Assembly (NCBI RefSeq): GCF_042186555.1 | Contig: NC_133328.1 | Location: 329,586,539-329,650,538 of the forward strand | Origin: Aquarana catesbeiana | Taxonomy: Eukaryota > Chordata > Amphibia > Anura > Ranidae | Direction: 5' to 3' | DNA: 64,000 nucleotides | Shown: positions 11,434 through 22,400 of the stretch, in pieces | Position numbering within the stretch: the stretch's first letter is position 1 | How the letters are laid out: every line of letters starts with the position of its first letter | The notes under the pieces: generated by a model | What the model was told of the DNA's origin: nothing | The model's database searches: none | Seen by the model: only the letters and a program-made list of their open reading frames with translations | Translations under genes and position numbers: made by a program

Positions 11434-13618
11434 ATGTTTCGTATACGTACTCCTCGTAGAGTTCGTGCTGTGCGGGGGCTTGGTGTTGGGGTCCTGACCT
11501 TGACACAAGTCCAGTCCATGAACAGGGTGGGGAGGAGTTCATGGACCAAGAATTGGTTGCTTCAGCGTGACCAGTTCTGTCATATGCCTTTGCTCCGTGA
11601 GATCCGTGAGAATAATCCTGATGATTTCAGGAACTTTCTCAGGATGACGGACCCCCTATTTCACCGTCTGCTGGCTTCGCTGACCCCCTATATCAGCAGG
11701 CAGGATACCTGCATGAGGCAAGCCATCACTCCGGAGCAGGGGTTAGTCACTACCCTGCGGTACTTGGCGGCAGGGAGAAGCCTGCAGGACCTCAAGTTCT
11801 CGACAGGCATCTCCCCCCAGGCTCTGGGGATCATTATCCCAGAGACCTGTTCTGCCATCATCCAGGTCCTGCAGAAGGAGTATATGAAGGTAAGATTTTT
11901 ATCCTTTAATATCATATTTTATTTTATTGTATTGAATGATTGATAATATATTGTATTTCTTTCCTCATTCCCTAATTACCATGATTGGAATATGCTGTGA
12001 ATGTCCCTTTTGTCCTCATGCATGCTGGATTTTTATGTAATTAATTTTTTAGGTCCTTCATACAGATTGGCCTTCAATAACCTCCCCAGCATGCTCTCCT
12101 GCCCTATATTCACCTCATGTAGTCACTTAACAATGTATTTTGCCAGCTCCATAGTAGTGCTTTACCCCAAACACCCCCTAAAATGTTTTTAAATGTGATT
12201 TTTGCTTTAAATTCAGGCAGAGTGCCAGAGGCTTTTTTTTGTGGTGTCCCCAAATCATTTTTAGTAACCCTCCCTCCCCCAACTGCTAATTCAGCTGATC
12301 CCAATTCTCTATCTATCCTCAATCATCTATCTGCTGACTTTGCCAAACCCATACACACTATACCCATCTCTTTAGTGGTCAGATTTATGGATGAATTCCC
12401 CAAAGCATGCACTGCAAGGGCCTGCCTGTGTACTTTCAAATGGTACTGTTTAAACTTTTTATATCCTATTATTATCTTGATAGGTAATAGCAGAATGTCC
12501 AAATGTGCTCAAATGTGTACAGTGTGTATTTAATTCTTTGTATTATGACACTTCTTACCTGTCCAGTGGGCTGCCAATAGTGTAACTAAGGAGGGGCTGT
12601 TCCAAGTAATACCCTGTATTTAGGCATTCATCTCTCAATGAAGTGGAGAGGGTTACCTGTCCAAGATTTCCCCACCCCCCATAATGTTAGAAATGGCCCA
12701 TGAGGGGGGGGGTGAATATGATAGGTGTACCTTATACTTTGGTGTTGTTAAATTCCCCTTAATAAATGCTATCTGGAGGTTGGCCAAGAATTTTTGTGTC
12801 TAATCTGCTTGCCATGTTTATGTGCAAAAATATTGATTTATTTTTGTTTTCCTCAACAGTTTCCTTCCACGCCACAGGAATGGCAGACTGTGGCCTCCCA
12901 CTTTGCCGAGCGGTGGGACTTTCCTAACTGCAAAGGGGCAATTGATGGGAAACACGTCAACATTGTCCCACCACTCAACTCGGGGTCATACTATTTCAAC
13001 TATAAGGGGTTCAATAGTATTGTGATGTTGGCGGTGGTGTCGCCTAATTACGGCTTCTTGTATGTGGACGTGAGGAAGAATGGCCGGATGTCCGATGGTG
13101 AAGTCATCGCCCAGACGGAGTTCTACAGGCATCTCCAGAATGGCAGCTTGGACTTGCTACCTCCAGAGGACAATGTGGAAGGACTCCCATTTGTGTTCGT
13201 TGCTGATGAAGCGTTTGCGCTGGGGGACCATCTTATGCGGCCATTCCCTATGAGGACCCTCACCCCGGAACAGAGGGTTTTTAATTACCAGCTTGCCAGA
13301 GCCAGAAGAGTGGTGGAGAACACATTTGGAATCCTGGCCAGCCGGTTCCGCCTATTTCTGACACCCATCCATATGGCGGAGTATAAACTTAATCATATAA
13401 TCCTGGCGTGCTGTATTCTCCATAACTTTTTACACAAACATTCCGCCAACTATGCTGGCTCAGTTGGGCCTGAGGCCGGAATGTTCCATGAAACAACACT
13501 GACAGCGCTTGAAAGTGGCTGTCCTGGCTTGCCCTCCCTGAGTGCCCGTGATGTCCGGTTACGATACCTGGAGTTCTTTGCGGGTAGGGGGGCCATCAAT
13601 ATGCCAGCAAATTTGTGA
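11434..13618 (+). CDS. Harbinger transposase (DDE), two exons, apparently intact
   Basis: Exons 11434-11889 and 12860-13618 join in phase 0: donor AAG|GTAAGA, acceptor CCTCAACAG|TTT. They give about 404 aa, somewhat longer than the roughly 350 aa of the domesticated homologue HARBI1. Exon 1 is the helical, basic N-terminal half (RQAITPEQGL, TLRYLAAGRS, DLKFSTGIS). Exon 2 is the DDE nuclease: D181 in AIDGKHV, D268 in ADEAF and E305 in VVENTFG, spaced as in the family, with a conserved YVDV-NGRMSDG block between. It cuts and pastes the element at TWA targets in the nucleus, normally with a Myb-like partner. ATG 11434 follows a long 5' region and is the first in frame; AATAAA at 13630-13635 lies just after the stop. 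No stop or frameshift is seen, unlike everything around it. Confidence 0.88.
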
Positions 13619-13757
13619 AGCCTTTATCAAATAAAAAAGCAAAAAAAAGAAAATCTTTGTGGACATTTACTGCTTGTGTTTGTTTTAGCTGACCGTGACA
13701 GAAATGTGTTGAGTCCAGAAAATGGCGTGATTGTGTAACCTTATACAAAGCACTGTT

Positions 13758-13854
13758 GGGTGTTATTTACTAAAGGCAAAGACACTTTGTACTACAAGTG
13801 CAGTGAAACTGCACTTGTAGTGCAAAGAGGATTTGCCCTTAGGAAATAACCCCC
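13758..13854. mobile_element. Short palindromic MITE inside H1
   Basis: GGGTGTTATTTACTAAAGGCAA at the left and GCCCTTAGGAAATAACCCC at the right, with ACTACAAGTGCAGTG and its complement around the centre. It is nearly all palindrome and belongs to the same family as the MITE that hosts L1-A. Confidence 0.7.
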
Positions 13855-14203
13855 ATTTTCACAGAAAACAGCAATGACATCACCAACAAAGTGTTTTAGC
13901 GTTGACACAATAATTCACATATTCTTGCTTAACAATCTCTTTAATACCTGCACAATCACATGTGCATTTAGAAAAGTTTTTTCTAACAAAACAACATGTT
14001 TGTGGTATAACAATTTTTGGGGTGGTATTATCAAATGGATAAATGTCCATTTAAGCTAAAACAGGCATGTGTAAAACCAACAAGAAAGCCACAAATCTTG
14101 AACTTACAAAGTTCACATTTGGTAGAACTTGAAGGCAATATCAGACATGAGTATTTAGGAACTGTGTTTGATATTGCGTTCAGATGGGGTGAAGTCACCT
14201 CAG

Positions 14204-14428
14204 GAAAAGCCAAATTTGGAAGATGCACACAAATTTCCCAATGTCAACATGTGCTAGCTGCCATCACGGGGGATCAAGGGACGTGTTTTGGGGGAGCAAC
14301 CCCTTCCTCTCAGCTACTTTATTATTGAGGAAGGGGTTGCACCCCCAAAACGCGTCCATTGATCTCCCGTGATGGCAGATAGCACATGTTGGCACACTGT
14401 GTGCATCCTCCAAATTAGGCTTTTCGAC
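14204..14428. repeat. Inverted repeat with decayed hammerhead-like core
   Basis: Arms around 14204-14310 and 14326-14428 are imperfect complements (AAGCCAAATTTGGAAGATGC against GCATCCTCCAAATTAGGCTT; GCCATCACGGGGGATCAA against TTGATCTCCCGTGATGGC). The plus strand near 14321-14357 reads TTGAGGA, GGGGTT, ACCCCC, AAAACGCGT, a one-or-two-change version of CTGANGA-stem-GAAACGCGT. It lies between the convergent transposase and Myb genes. No TSD was resolved. Confidence 0.55.
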
Positions 14429-14489
14429 AAATCTTTCAAACATTTTGAACATTGGAGCACACAAAAAAATAAAGGGATTGGGAGGGGTT

Positions 14490-15820
14490 TTAAACTCGCC
14501 CCAAAACATCAATGATGTTTTTATTTTTTTGAATAACATCATTGATGTTTTTTTTTAGGTTTTCCAATTCTAAATTATACCCCATGATCTCCCTGATCAG
14601 GATCTGGGCACTTTCTGATGTGAAAGGATCTGGATCCACAACATTACGATCACCTAAAAAGAGAGAAACCCAAAAAAAAAGGTATCAAAAAAATGCCGTC
14701 ATCCATCTCTTACCTGAGCCTGTGGTCGCAGACACTCACCTGTTGTGGTGACTAGTTCCACCACGTCTTCCTCCTCCTGCTCTTCTTGGGTTGGTGGGAT
14801 TTCACCTTCTTCCAGAGGTGGGGGGTCTGTGTTCTCCTCGGATGAGGGGTGTCCTCCGAGTCTTTTCTCCCCTATGTCAAAAAAAAATGCTATACTTAGC
14901 ACACAGTGATTTGATGGCAGAACTATAATTAGAAAACATTGGTTGGAAGTGGGGTACAATTGTCTATTTTGGCAGAGTTCCAAGATGTGGCATTTTCAGT
15001 GTACTTTGTCAAGCTTCAATACTTTACCTGTTTGGTACAAGCTTCACAGATGAAGCCCCCCCTATAGTATACACTGGAGCACCTGTGTGCCCCCCCTAAT
15101 AAAAATGGTGTTCTTGTGTCCCACACTAGTGCTCCAGCGTCCAGATGTGAAAACAGCTGCTGAGTGTCCTCTCCTTACACAGAATCTATTTTGTATTTCA
15201 TTCTAGTAACAAAGCCATCTACACAACCAAAATAGTTTATGACAAGTAGGGCGTAAAAATTGTGGCCAAATGCATATGGCCTAAACAATGGTGTTTTATA
15301 GGCCGAAAGAAAAATGTTTGATATGAACAAATAATGTACCCATGAACATGAAATTTTCCATGTAAAAATGTAGACTTGTAAGAAAAGCACATGGAGCAGC
15401 ACGAACGTAATAAACATAAAGAATAGGAACACAGGACAACTACTTACTTTTTTGCAGCACTCTCCGGATCTTTCTGTACTTCTCATGTTCTCTTAATTTC
15501 AGATCCAACCACCGCTTCCTGAGCTGATCTTTCGATCGTCGTACCCCGAAATGCCGGTGCAGACTCTTGACCACTTTCGCCATGATCTTGGCCTTTCAGA
15601 CATTGGGGTTGGGGTAAGGCCCATACTTCCCCTCATAGTCGGCCCTCTTCAGGATGTCGACCATCTCCAACATCTCCCCAAAGGACATATTTGAGGCCTT
15701 ACATCTCCTTCTGGATCGTGACGTTTCAGGCTCTGGGCTTTCCTCCTCCTCCTCGTTGCTATAATTAGCACGCACCTGCTGTGTCTCCGCCATGTGCTCT
15801 TCCCCCACTGCGCCGAACAA
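14490..15820 (-). pseudogene. H1 Myb/SANT-like DNA-binding protein, one in-frame TGA
   Basis: Three exons on the minus strand: 15820-15448, 14871-14740 and 14653-14490. Donors are GTAAGT and GTGAGT, acceptors follow T-rich tracts, and the phases match. Exon 1 has an acidic, Ser/Glu-rich start and then FGEMLEMVDILKRADYEGKYGPYP and GVRRSKDQLRKRWLDLKLRE, a Myb/SANT-like fold. Exon 2 is acidic (PPLEEGEIPPTQEEQEEE). Exon 3 is a helix or coiled coil ending IIDVLGRV. In Harbinger elements this protein binds termini and imports the transposase to the nucleus. A TGA at 15598-15596 interrupts the domain where the H2 copy has TGC (Cys); otherwise the frame is open. Convergent to the transposase, divergent from the MADF gene. 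Confidence 0.8.
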
Positions 15821-16083
15821 AAAGGGGCGGGGAATAGACTAGAAAGAACGTCAGGGGCGGGCAGAGTTACACGCATGCGCAGTGTGTATAAAGCGTAACA
15901 CGCGTGCATATTACGTACGATCTGTGAGCGGAGGAAGGAGCATCAAAAGTGCCGATCGTGATAACGAAGGTAAGATCTAAACTTGGGCCTATACTGCTTC
16001 AAAATTGAAGCCTATATTGTAACAAGATTAGGAGAGTTTGGCCTGACCTTAGGGTTTGTCTTGTGTTGTGTCTTGCAGAGAAA
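15821..16083. promoter_or_regulatory. Shared upstream region of divergent H1 genes
   Basis: The Myb-like and MADF genes start 264 bases apart in opposite directions, so this interval must hold both promoters. It is the most GC- and CpG-rich part nearby (GCATGCGCAGTG, ACACGCGTGC). It also contains a probable 5' UTR intron of the MADF gene, with donor ACGAAG|GTAAGATC near 15968 and acceptor GTGTCTTGCAG near 16080. H2 keeps the same divergent arrangement. No core promoter element is certain. Confidence 0.5.
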
Positions 16084-17264
16084 ATGGATGGCTTCAATAA
16101 CCACAATTTCCTCCCCCTGTTCATAGACAAATACAGGGAGCTGCCCTGTCTGTGGCAGGTGAGACATCCTCATTATAATAATAAACAAAAGAAGCAGGCA
16201 GCGCTGGAGAAACTGCTGGAGTTGGTGAAGCCGGTGGTCCCCACAGCAACCATCTAAAGCCAAAATTGGTGGCCTGAGGAGCACTTATCTTAGGGAGCGC
16301 AAGAAGGTCACGGATTCCCAGAGGTCCGGAGCTGCAGCAGATGATGTTTATGTCCCCAGGCTGTGGTATTATGAGAGACTGCGATTTCTGTCAGACCACA
16401 CTGAAGTCAGGGAATCCCTCTCCACCCTTCCTTCCACTCTTCCTTCCACCCCAGCTGAGGCTTCCGATGTCCAACCTGAGCCTTCCAGCCAGGAGCCCAG
16501 CTGGAGTCAGGTATAGCATTCTTCTACAGATTTCTGGTCAATAACTAAATGATGTTTACTAGATGTTATTATTGATCACTAATTTCTGATTGAAAATAGT
16601 GTTTTACATATCAATAGACAGTAGTGGGCACCCAAAATTGGGACAAGAATGAAAACTGCTGGGCTCAGAAGGATAGTCTGTTATATTTGTTAACATTCAA
16701 TTTGCAACAGTCAGGAGGTGAAAATTGTGTGTGATTGATGAATAAAATACTAAAACTATGTCCCTTTTTCATACACAGGAAGACCTCAGCCAGGAGGAGG
16801 CTGTGGAATGTGGCAGTCAGGAGGAGGTGGGGATTAGTGGCAGCCAGGAGGAGGCGGGGCTAAGTGTCAGCCAAGAGAAGCCTGGGACCAGTCGCAGCCT
16901 GACTGAATCGCAGGTTCCTCCCCTCCGCCTTCCATATAAAAGAGCGAGGAAGACGACTTCCATGCAGGATTCAGCGCTCAGGCTCATTCAGGAGGCTTCT
17001 GCGTCCCTCCGAGCCTTACCCACTCCTGAAGAGGCCTTTGCCTGCATGGCTGCCACCAAACTGCAGGTCATGCAGGAGGGTCAACGCCTCCTGTGTGAGC
17101 AACTTATTTATAAAGTCCTAACTAAGGGGGTGAGTGGGGAACTAACACCCAAGACCGACCTTATTGAGTTGGACCATCCTCCTCCTCCTCCTCCTCCTGC
17201 TGCCACAACTCCACCACCAGAGCCACAGCGTGGAAGGAAGCGTGGAAGGAAGACAAGAGAGTGA
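16084..17264 (+). pseudogene. H1 MADF-domain protein, one frameshift
   Basis: Exon 1 (16084-16510) begins MDGFNNHNFLPLFIDKYRELPCLWQVRHPHY, a typical MADF start, with LEKLLELV. A net one-base frameshift near 16245-16256 separates it from AKIGGLRSTYLRERKKV and VPRLWYYERLRFL, the rest of the MADF fold. Donor TCAG|GTATAG; acceptor ACACAG|GAAGAC at 16778. Exon 2 (16779-17264) is open: a Ser-Gln-Glu repeat (four GSQEE-like units), helix DSALRLIQEASASLR, and a proline tract before a basic tail (GRKRGRKTRE). MADF proteins bind DNA as Myb/SANT relatives. A third gene besides transposase and Myb is unusual, and the same gene is in H2. Apart from the frameshift it looks recent. Confidence 0.78.
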
Positions 17265-18273
17265 TGGCCCTGGGTTCAGTCTGGTCTGACAAAAGCTGCA
17301 GTCTCTCGTATGACCACAGCCTGGGGACACAGATGTCATCTGCTGCTTTCCGGATCTCTGGGACTTCTGGACCAGACTGCCCTCCCTTAGATATGGACTC
17401 CTCAGGCCACCAATTTTCCTTGAAAATAATTGATGTGTGCCCTAGGGGTCCAAGGCTTCACCCATTTCTGCAGTTTCTCCAGCGTTGCCTCCCTCTTCGT
17501 TTAGTTGTGAGCCCTTAATAAAAGTAATTTTTTGGAAAATTATACTCTCCTATGTGTGTTTTCATCCAAAAAGGACAGTTTGTTGGTGACGATTCAGGTA
17601 CATTTCTAACATAAAATGTGAAATTAACAAGGGACAACACCACCAAACAATCTTCTACAGATTAAATAGAACAACATATTAATGGTGTTGTGGTAACTTG
17701 ACACAAAAAACACACACAAAAATTTTCTGGAGTACAAATAAAAATCCCAAAAACAAAAAATAAGCCTTGAAAAAAAAGACAAAAAAACAAAAAAAACAAT
17801 AAAACAAAATAATGTTGTCAGATGTGACAAATCAAAATATATTGAGGGAATCCCGACAAATAGTAAAGAAATAGGTTTGTGAGAAATGTGTGTGAATATG
17901 AGCAGCAAAACTACTTAATTCTTGTCACATTATAAAGAAGAAGAGAGTGCGCTGTATTAAACCATTTTTAACATTGCAGCGTGACGAAAGTGCTGTATCC
18001 ATTGCGAACGCTAAGTTTACCAGACCGAGCTGTTCCGTGTCGGAATTTCTTCTGAGCATGCGTGGCACTTTGTGCGTCGGAACAGGCCACACACGGTCGG
18101 AATTGACGTGATCAGACTTCGTTGTCGGAAAATTTTATCTCCTGCTCTCCAACTTTGTGTGTCGGAAAATCCGATGGAAAATGTCTGATGGAGCCCACAC
18201 ACGGTCGGAATTTCCGACAACACGCTCCGATCGGACATTTTCCATCGGAAAATCCGACCGTGTGTACGGGGCA
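17265..18273. other. H1 right non-coding end
   Basis: Holds the MADF 3' UTR (AATAAAAG near 17517-17524), about 450 bases with no gene, then subterminal repeats from 18000: several inverted CGGAAAATCCGATGG and TCGGAATTTCCGAC units leading into the right TIR, presumably the transposase or Myb binding sites. Confidence 0.6.
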
Positions 18274-18475
18274 TAACAGTACCCCACAATGGCACCACGT
18301 ACACAGTTATGAATGTTGCAGAAAGTAAAGAGCTACCGATTAAACTAGGATTGCTGAAGCCAGAAGCAAATTCGAGACCACCATCAACACCACACTCATC
18401 ACCCATCTGGGCCACCCCCTCCTCGAGATGGGACCAGAGAAGAATGAGACCATCTATAAAATTTGCTAATCCATA

Positions 18476-19407
18476 AAAGATGCTTCAAGCAAAACTAGAC
18501 TCCAATTATCCACATAACTATTATGTTTTAGTCTTTTACCTTTTTTTTTTACTAACCCAATATCTTTTTAAACTGACCACGCCATCCTATGATACTTGAA
18601 ACATAAAGAGAAGCACCATAGAGAAGAAGAAAGAAGATACAGTAGAGAGCCATGAAAAAAGTTTTTTTTTTTTTTTTTTTTACTGTATTTAGTATTAATA
18701 CCTCTCTTATGAATCTAATATACACTACTACAAAAATCTCCCTGGTTATACATATATGGTAGAGTAATAGGTTATTGATATGAAACAACATGCACGCTAT
18801 TTTTTCACTTTATAAAAAAGAAATGGAGTACCGCTGAGTCTCTCCGCCTACGCTTGATTGACCCCCCTCTCACTTCAGAAGCCCACATATGGACCAAACA
18901 GCACTGATTTTAGTGCTCTTGATCCATTACACCCTGGCCCCTCATGGCAGGGTTCCCGGAGTGAGATATGGACAGTTTAGTCCAAGTGATTTTGTTTTTT
19001 AGTCAAACTGTTTTTTTTTCAGCTTGACCCCTTTCTATTTTGTTTTCTGTATATAAGACGTTATTGAAAGTCACATAATATGTTCAGTTACACCAGAAAA
19101 ACTGATATAGTTATGTTACGTTTATGTTTATCACTGTTATCACTCAAGTCTCATACAAGCAGTGAAATATGCTATCTTTACAAGTTCTTGTATAGATACT
19201 GGTTTTGCAAAACTTTCATATACTTTGGTTATATAATGGTATCACGTATATCTTCATGTCTGTTATACATAGGTAATATCATAGAACATAAAGGTATTAA
19301 ATACATTATTACCCCCACACCAGAATATCCAAACACTCATCAAGATTTGAATGACAAGGGCTCTTGTTATCACCTCACTAGTCAGATCACCCCCCTCTAT
19401 ATACTAA
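18476..19407. other. L1-A region between ORF1 and ORF2
   Basis: Inter-ORF spacer of L1-A, AT-rich with a T-run at 18663-18681. Longer than the few bases usual between L1 ORFs, so it may hide a further small insertion, but I see no terminal repeats. Confidence 0.4.
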
Positions 19408-22400
19408 ATGAGACTTAAAGTAATTTACCACAATGCCCAAGGCATTAACTCACCCCAAAAAAGGAAAAAAGCTTTTCATCATTACAAAAGACTGGGGACG
19501 GATATTATTTTAGTGCAAGAAACACATTTTTCCACATCCAAGCACCCCCAGTTTTTTGATAAATCATACAGTAAATTCTACTGTACAACTTATAACTCTA
19601 AATCAAGAGGAACAGCTATCTTTATCAAAAACTCAGTGGTGTTTGAAACCCACAGCATTTTTAAAGATCCAGAGACCCGCTATATAATATTAAAAAGCAC
19701 CATCAAAGGACGCATGATTACAATTGCTTCAATATATGCTCCTAATGAGGCTTAAGCAACTTTTTTTACAAAGTTTTTTGACACACTAGACAAATACCTA
19801 TCCCCCCACTTGATAGTAGGCGGGGATTTCGATCTAGCAGCACATTCAGCTCTAGACAGGAGTAAAGTAGTTTCATCATCTAAGGCATTTCCTAAAACAC
19901 TAAATTGTGCATTAAACAATCATCAACTAGTAGACACCTGCAGAGCACACAACCTGGGCATCAAAGCATACACTTTCTACTCACACCCACATGTTAGTTT
20001 TGCATGTCTAGATTACATCTTTTGCACCCCAATATTGTTAACAAATTCCTCAAAAGTAGATATCCATTCTTGTCCATGGTCAGACCATCTTATTGTCTCC
20101 TTTACAACCTCACATATAGGCCTCGCTTCCACTCCATATAAATGGCATATAAACAATGCACTATTGATAGACCACATGACTACACAACAGATCTCATCTC
20201 ATCTAGAAGAATTACTATAAAGTATAATTATTCCTGCGCTACCATGAAAAGGGGGGGGGGAAAACAAAACTCAAGGTAGAACTGCTGCAGGCACCGAATA
20301 TGGGTCAAGCCAAACCCATAAAGCAATGAAATAAATATAGGGGATGGTGATGCGCTATTCCGAGCAAAGTACAAAAAAAATATTGCTAAAGGTATCAGTA
20401 CACAAATATAGTGTCCGCATATAAGTCCAATATTAAAAATTATAAAGACACTGTTAAAAATCTTCTATAAAATAATACGTGCAATATACCACAATAATAA
20501 TGACAAAGTGCAGGGTGCAAAGGTAAATTGAGGGTGCCACTAAATGAATGTGGTAGATATCCAACTACACATAGGTGTAATAAATATACATACACAACAA
20601 ACTTAAATAAACATGCAAATTGACAAAAAAAAAAAAATACTACATTTTCCTGTGCAGGGTGCAAAGTAACTGTGCAAAATGTAAATCGGAGTGTAAACCA
20701 AGCATACAGCAAAAAAGTGTATCAACTATAAAGACTCTATAGTCCAAATAAATCAATGGTGTATAAAATATTCCAAAATGTGCAAAAAAACTGAGAATAT
20801 AGTCCAATGGGATTATATATTCTTTCTGTGAAAGAGCATTCCAATGTGCAAAATAGTGCAATAAAGTGCTGGGAAAGTGAATATCTCCTCTTCGTGCACA
20901 GGACACACACTGGTGAGAAGTGGCCCCTTACCTTGCGGTAAAAAGGTAACCACATATTGTCACTGGTAATGGCAGCTTCTCCCTTATGTTCCTGGACCAG
21001 ATGGGGTTCTCAATATGTCTTTGTCTCTCAGCGGAAGCAGGTGGGGAGGTAAAGAGAAAAAGGGGCCGGATAGTGTAGTATTTTCAATCAGTAATAGATG
21101 TTTATTAGTTTAGTAATAGGGGTACTCACATAGCTAACATTATAAAAACAAACAATAGACTTATCTCCTATGAGCGGCAAGCTCGTCTGCCTACGTCAGT
21201 ATCAGAGTGCCTGTCCTGTCCCTATGCGTGATGTCACGGTCATGTGACCTCTTCAGGACCGTGACATCACGCGTAGGGACGGGACAAGCACTCTGATACT
21301 GACGTAGGCAGACGAGCTTGCCGCTCATAGGAGATAAGTCCATTGTTTGTTTTTATAATGTAAGCTATGTGAGTACCCCTATTACTAAACTACTATATTT
21401 GTGTGCTGCTATTTTTTGTACTTTGCTCGGAATAGTGCAGCACCAACCCCTATATTTATTTCATCTAGAAGAATAATTTGCACATAATTCAACCCCTGAT
21501 ATACTACCCACATCATTATGGATGGCCCACAAGGCAATAATGAGGGGTTATTTAATCAATATAGCTTCAGCCCAAAACAAAACGAAATTAGCAGACATCA
21601 AATCCCTAACTAAGGACTTAGACCGATTATACCACAAACACAATCAACCCCCCTCCAGTGACTTACTAAAACAAATTCAAGAAAAACGCATGACCCTGGA
21701 CACATTATTAACATCTGACACGGAATAGGCCCTAAGATGGTCCAAGGCAAAATTTCTACTATACAGTAATTCATCCTCCACTATGTTTGCCAGAAAATTA
21801 AACCAATCCATAAAACCTCCTCATATATATAGACTAAGAAACAATTCAGGAAATGTAATCTCCCACCCAAAAGGAGATATAAAAATTTTTCTGGATTTCT
21901 ATAAAAAACTTCTCTCCACTCCTCAAAATCCACCTAAACAATCCTCACCACATTGGATTAATGAGATCTTACTTCTCACTCTATCTATCCAACAAATTAA
22001 AATACTAAATGCTCCATGTTCAGACACGGAAGTCAACAGAATTATAGGCTCCCTAAAAACTTCTACAGCTCCAGGCCCAGATGGCTACTCCACATCCCAT
22101 TATAAAAAAAATTGCCTCCATATTAACCCCTCACCTTTCTAAATTATTTAATCATATTTTACAAGGAAACCAATTCCCAACTGAAAAGTTATTAGCAAAT
22201 ATGTCCCTCTTGCCTAAATCTAGCAAAGATCATTCCACTCCTCAAAATTATCGCCCAATCTCAGTCACAGATAACAATCTCAAAATATTCGGCCACTTGC
22301 TAGCAGACAGATTAGCCTCAGTTATCTCACCCTTAATCCATCCAGATCAATTAGGATTTATCCCAGATAGACAAATAACAGACAACATAAGATTAGCTAG

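Larger units (their letters stand above)
10954..18273. mobile_element. Harbinger H1, three-gene PIF/Harbinger transposon (7.3 kb)
   Basis: Terminal inverted repeats TGCCCCGTACACACGGTC at the left and the reverse complement of TGCCCCGTACACACGGTCGG at the right, flanked by TAA at 10951-10953 and 18274-18276 (TWA-type TSD, diagnostic for PIF/Harbinger). L1-A ORF1 reads on across the site. Contents in order: transposase (+), a small MITE, an inverted repeat, Myb-like gene (-), MADF gene (+), right subterminal repeats built from CGGAAAATCCGA-type motifs (about 18000-18273). Confidence 0.92.
9585..18475 (+). pseudogene. L1-A ORF1 (nucleic-acid chaperone), in three pieces
   Basis: Piece 1 (9585-9950): MSQDGTHPSP start, a helical stretch (DLDASLSAIYDKLADK), a frameshift near 9815, then a coiled-coil-like segment ending LDNRNRR. 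Piece 2 (10563-10953) resumes after E2 with RNRRNNLRIRG, the conserved entry to the ORF1 RRM-like domain, and continues through SICDTIHRAL and IQIFPDIS. Piece 3 (18277-18475) resumes after Harbinger H1 with NGTTYTVMNVAESKELP, the C-terminal domain. In the intact family ORF1p coats LINE RNA as a trimer. The order and exact continuation across both insertions show one gene. Two insertions plus a frameshift make it non-functional. Confidence 0.85.
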
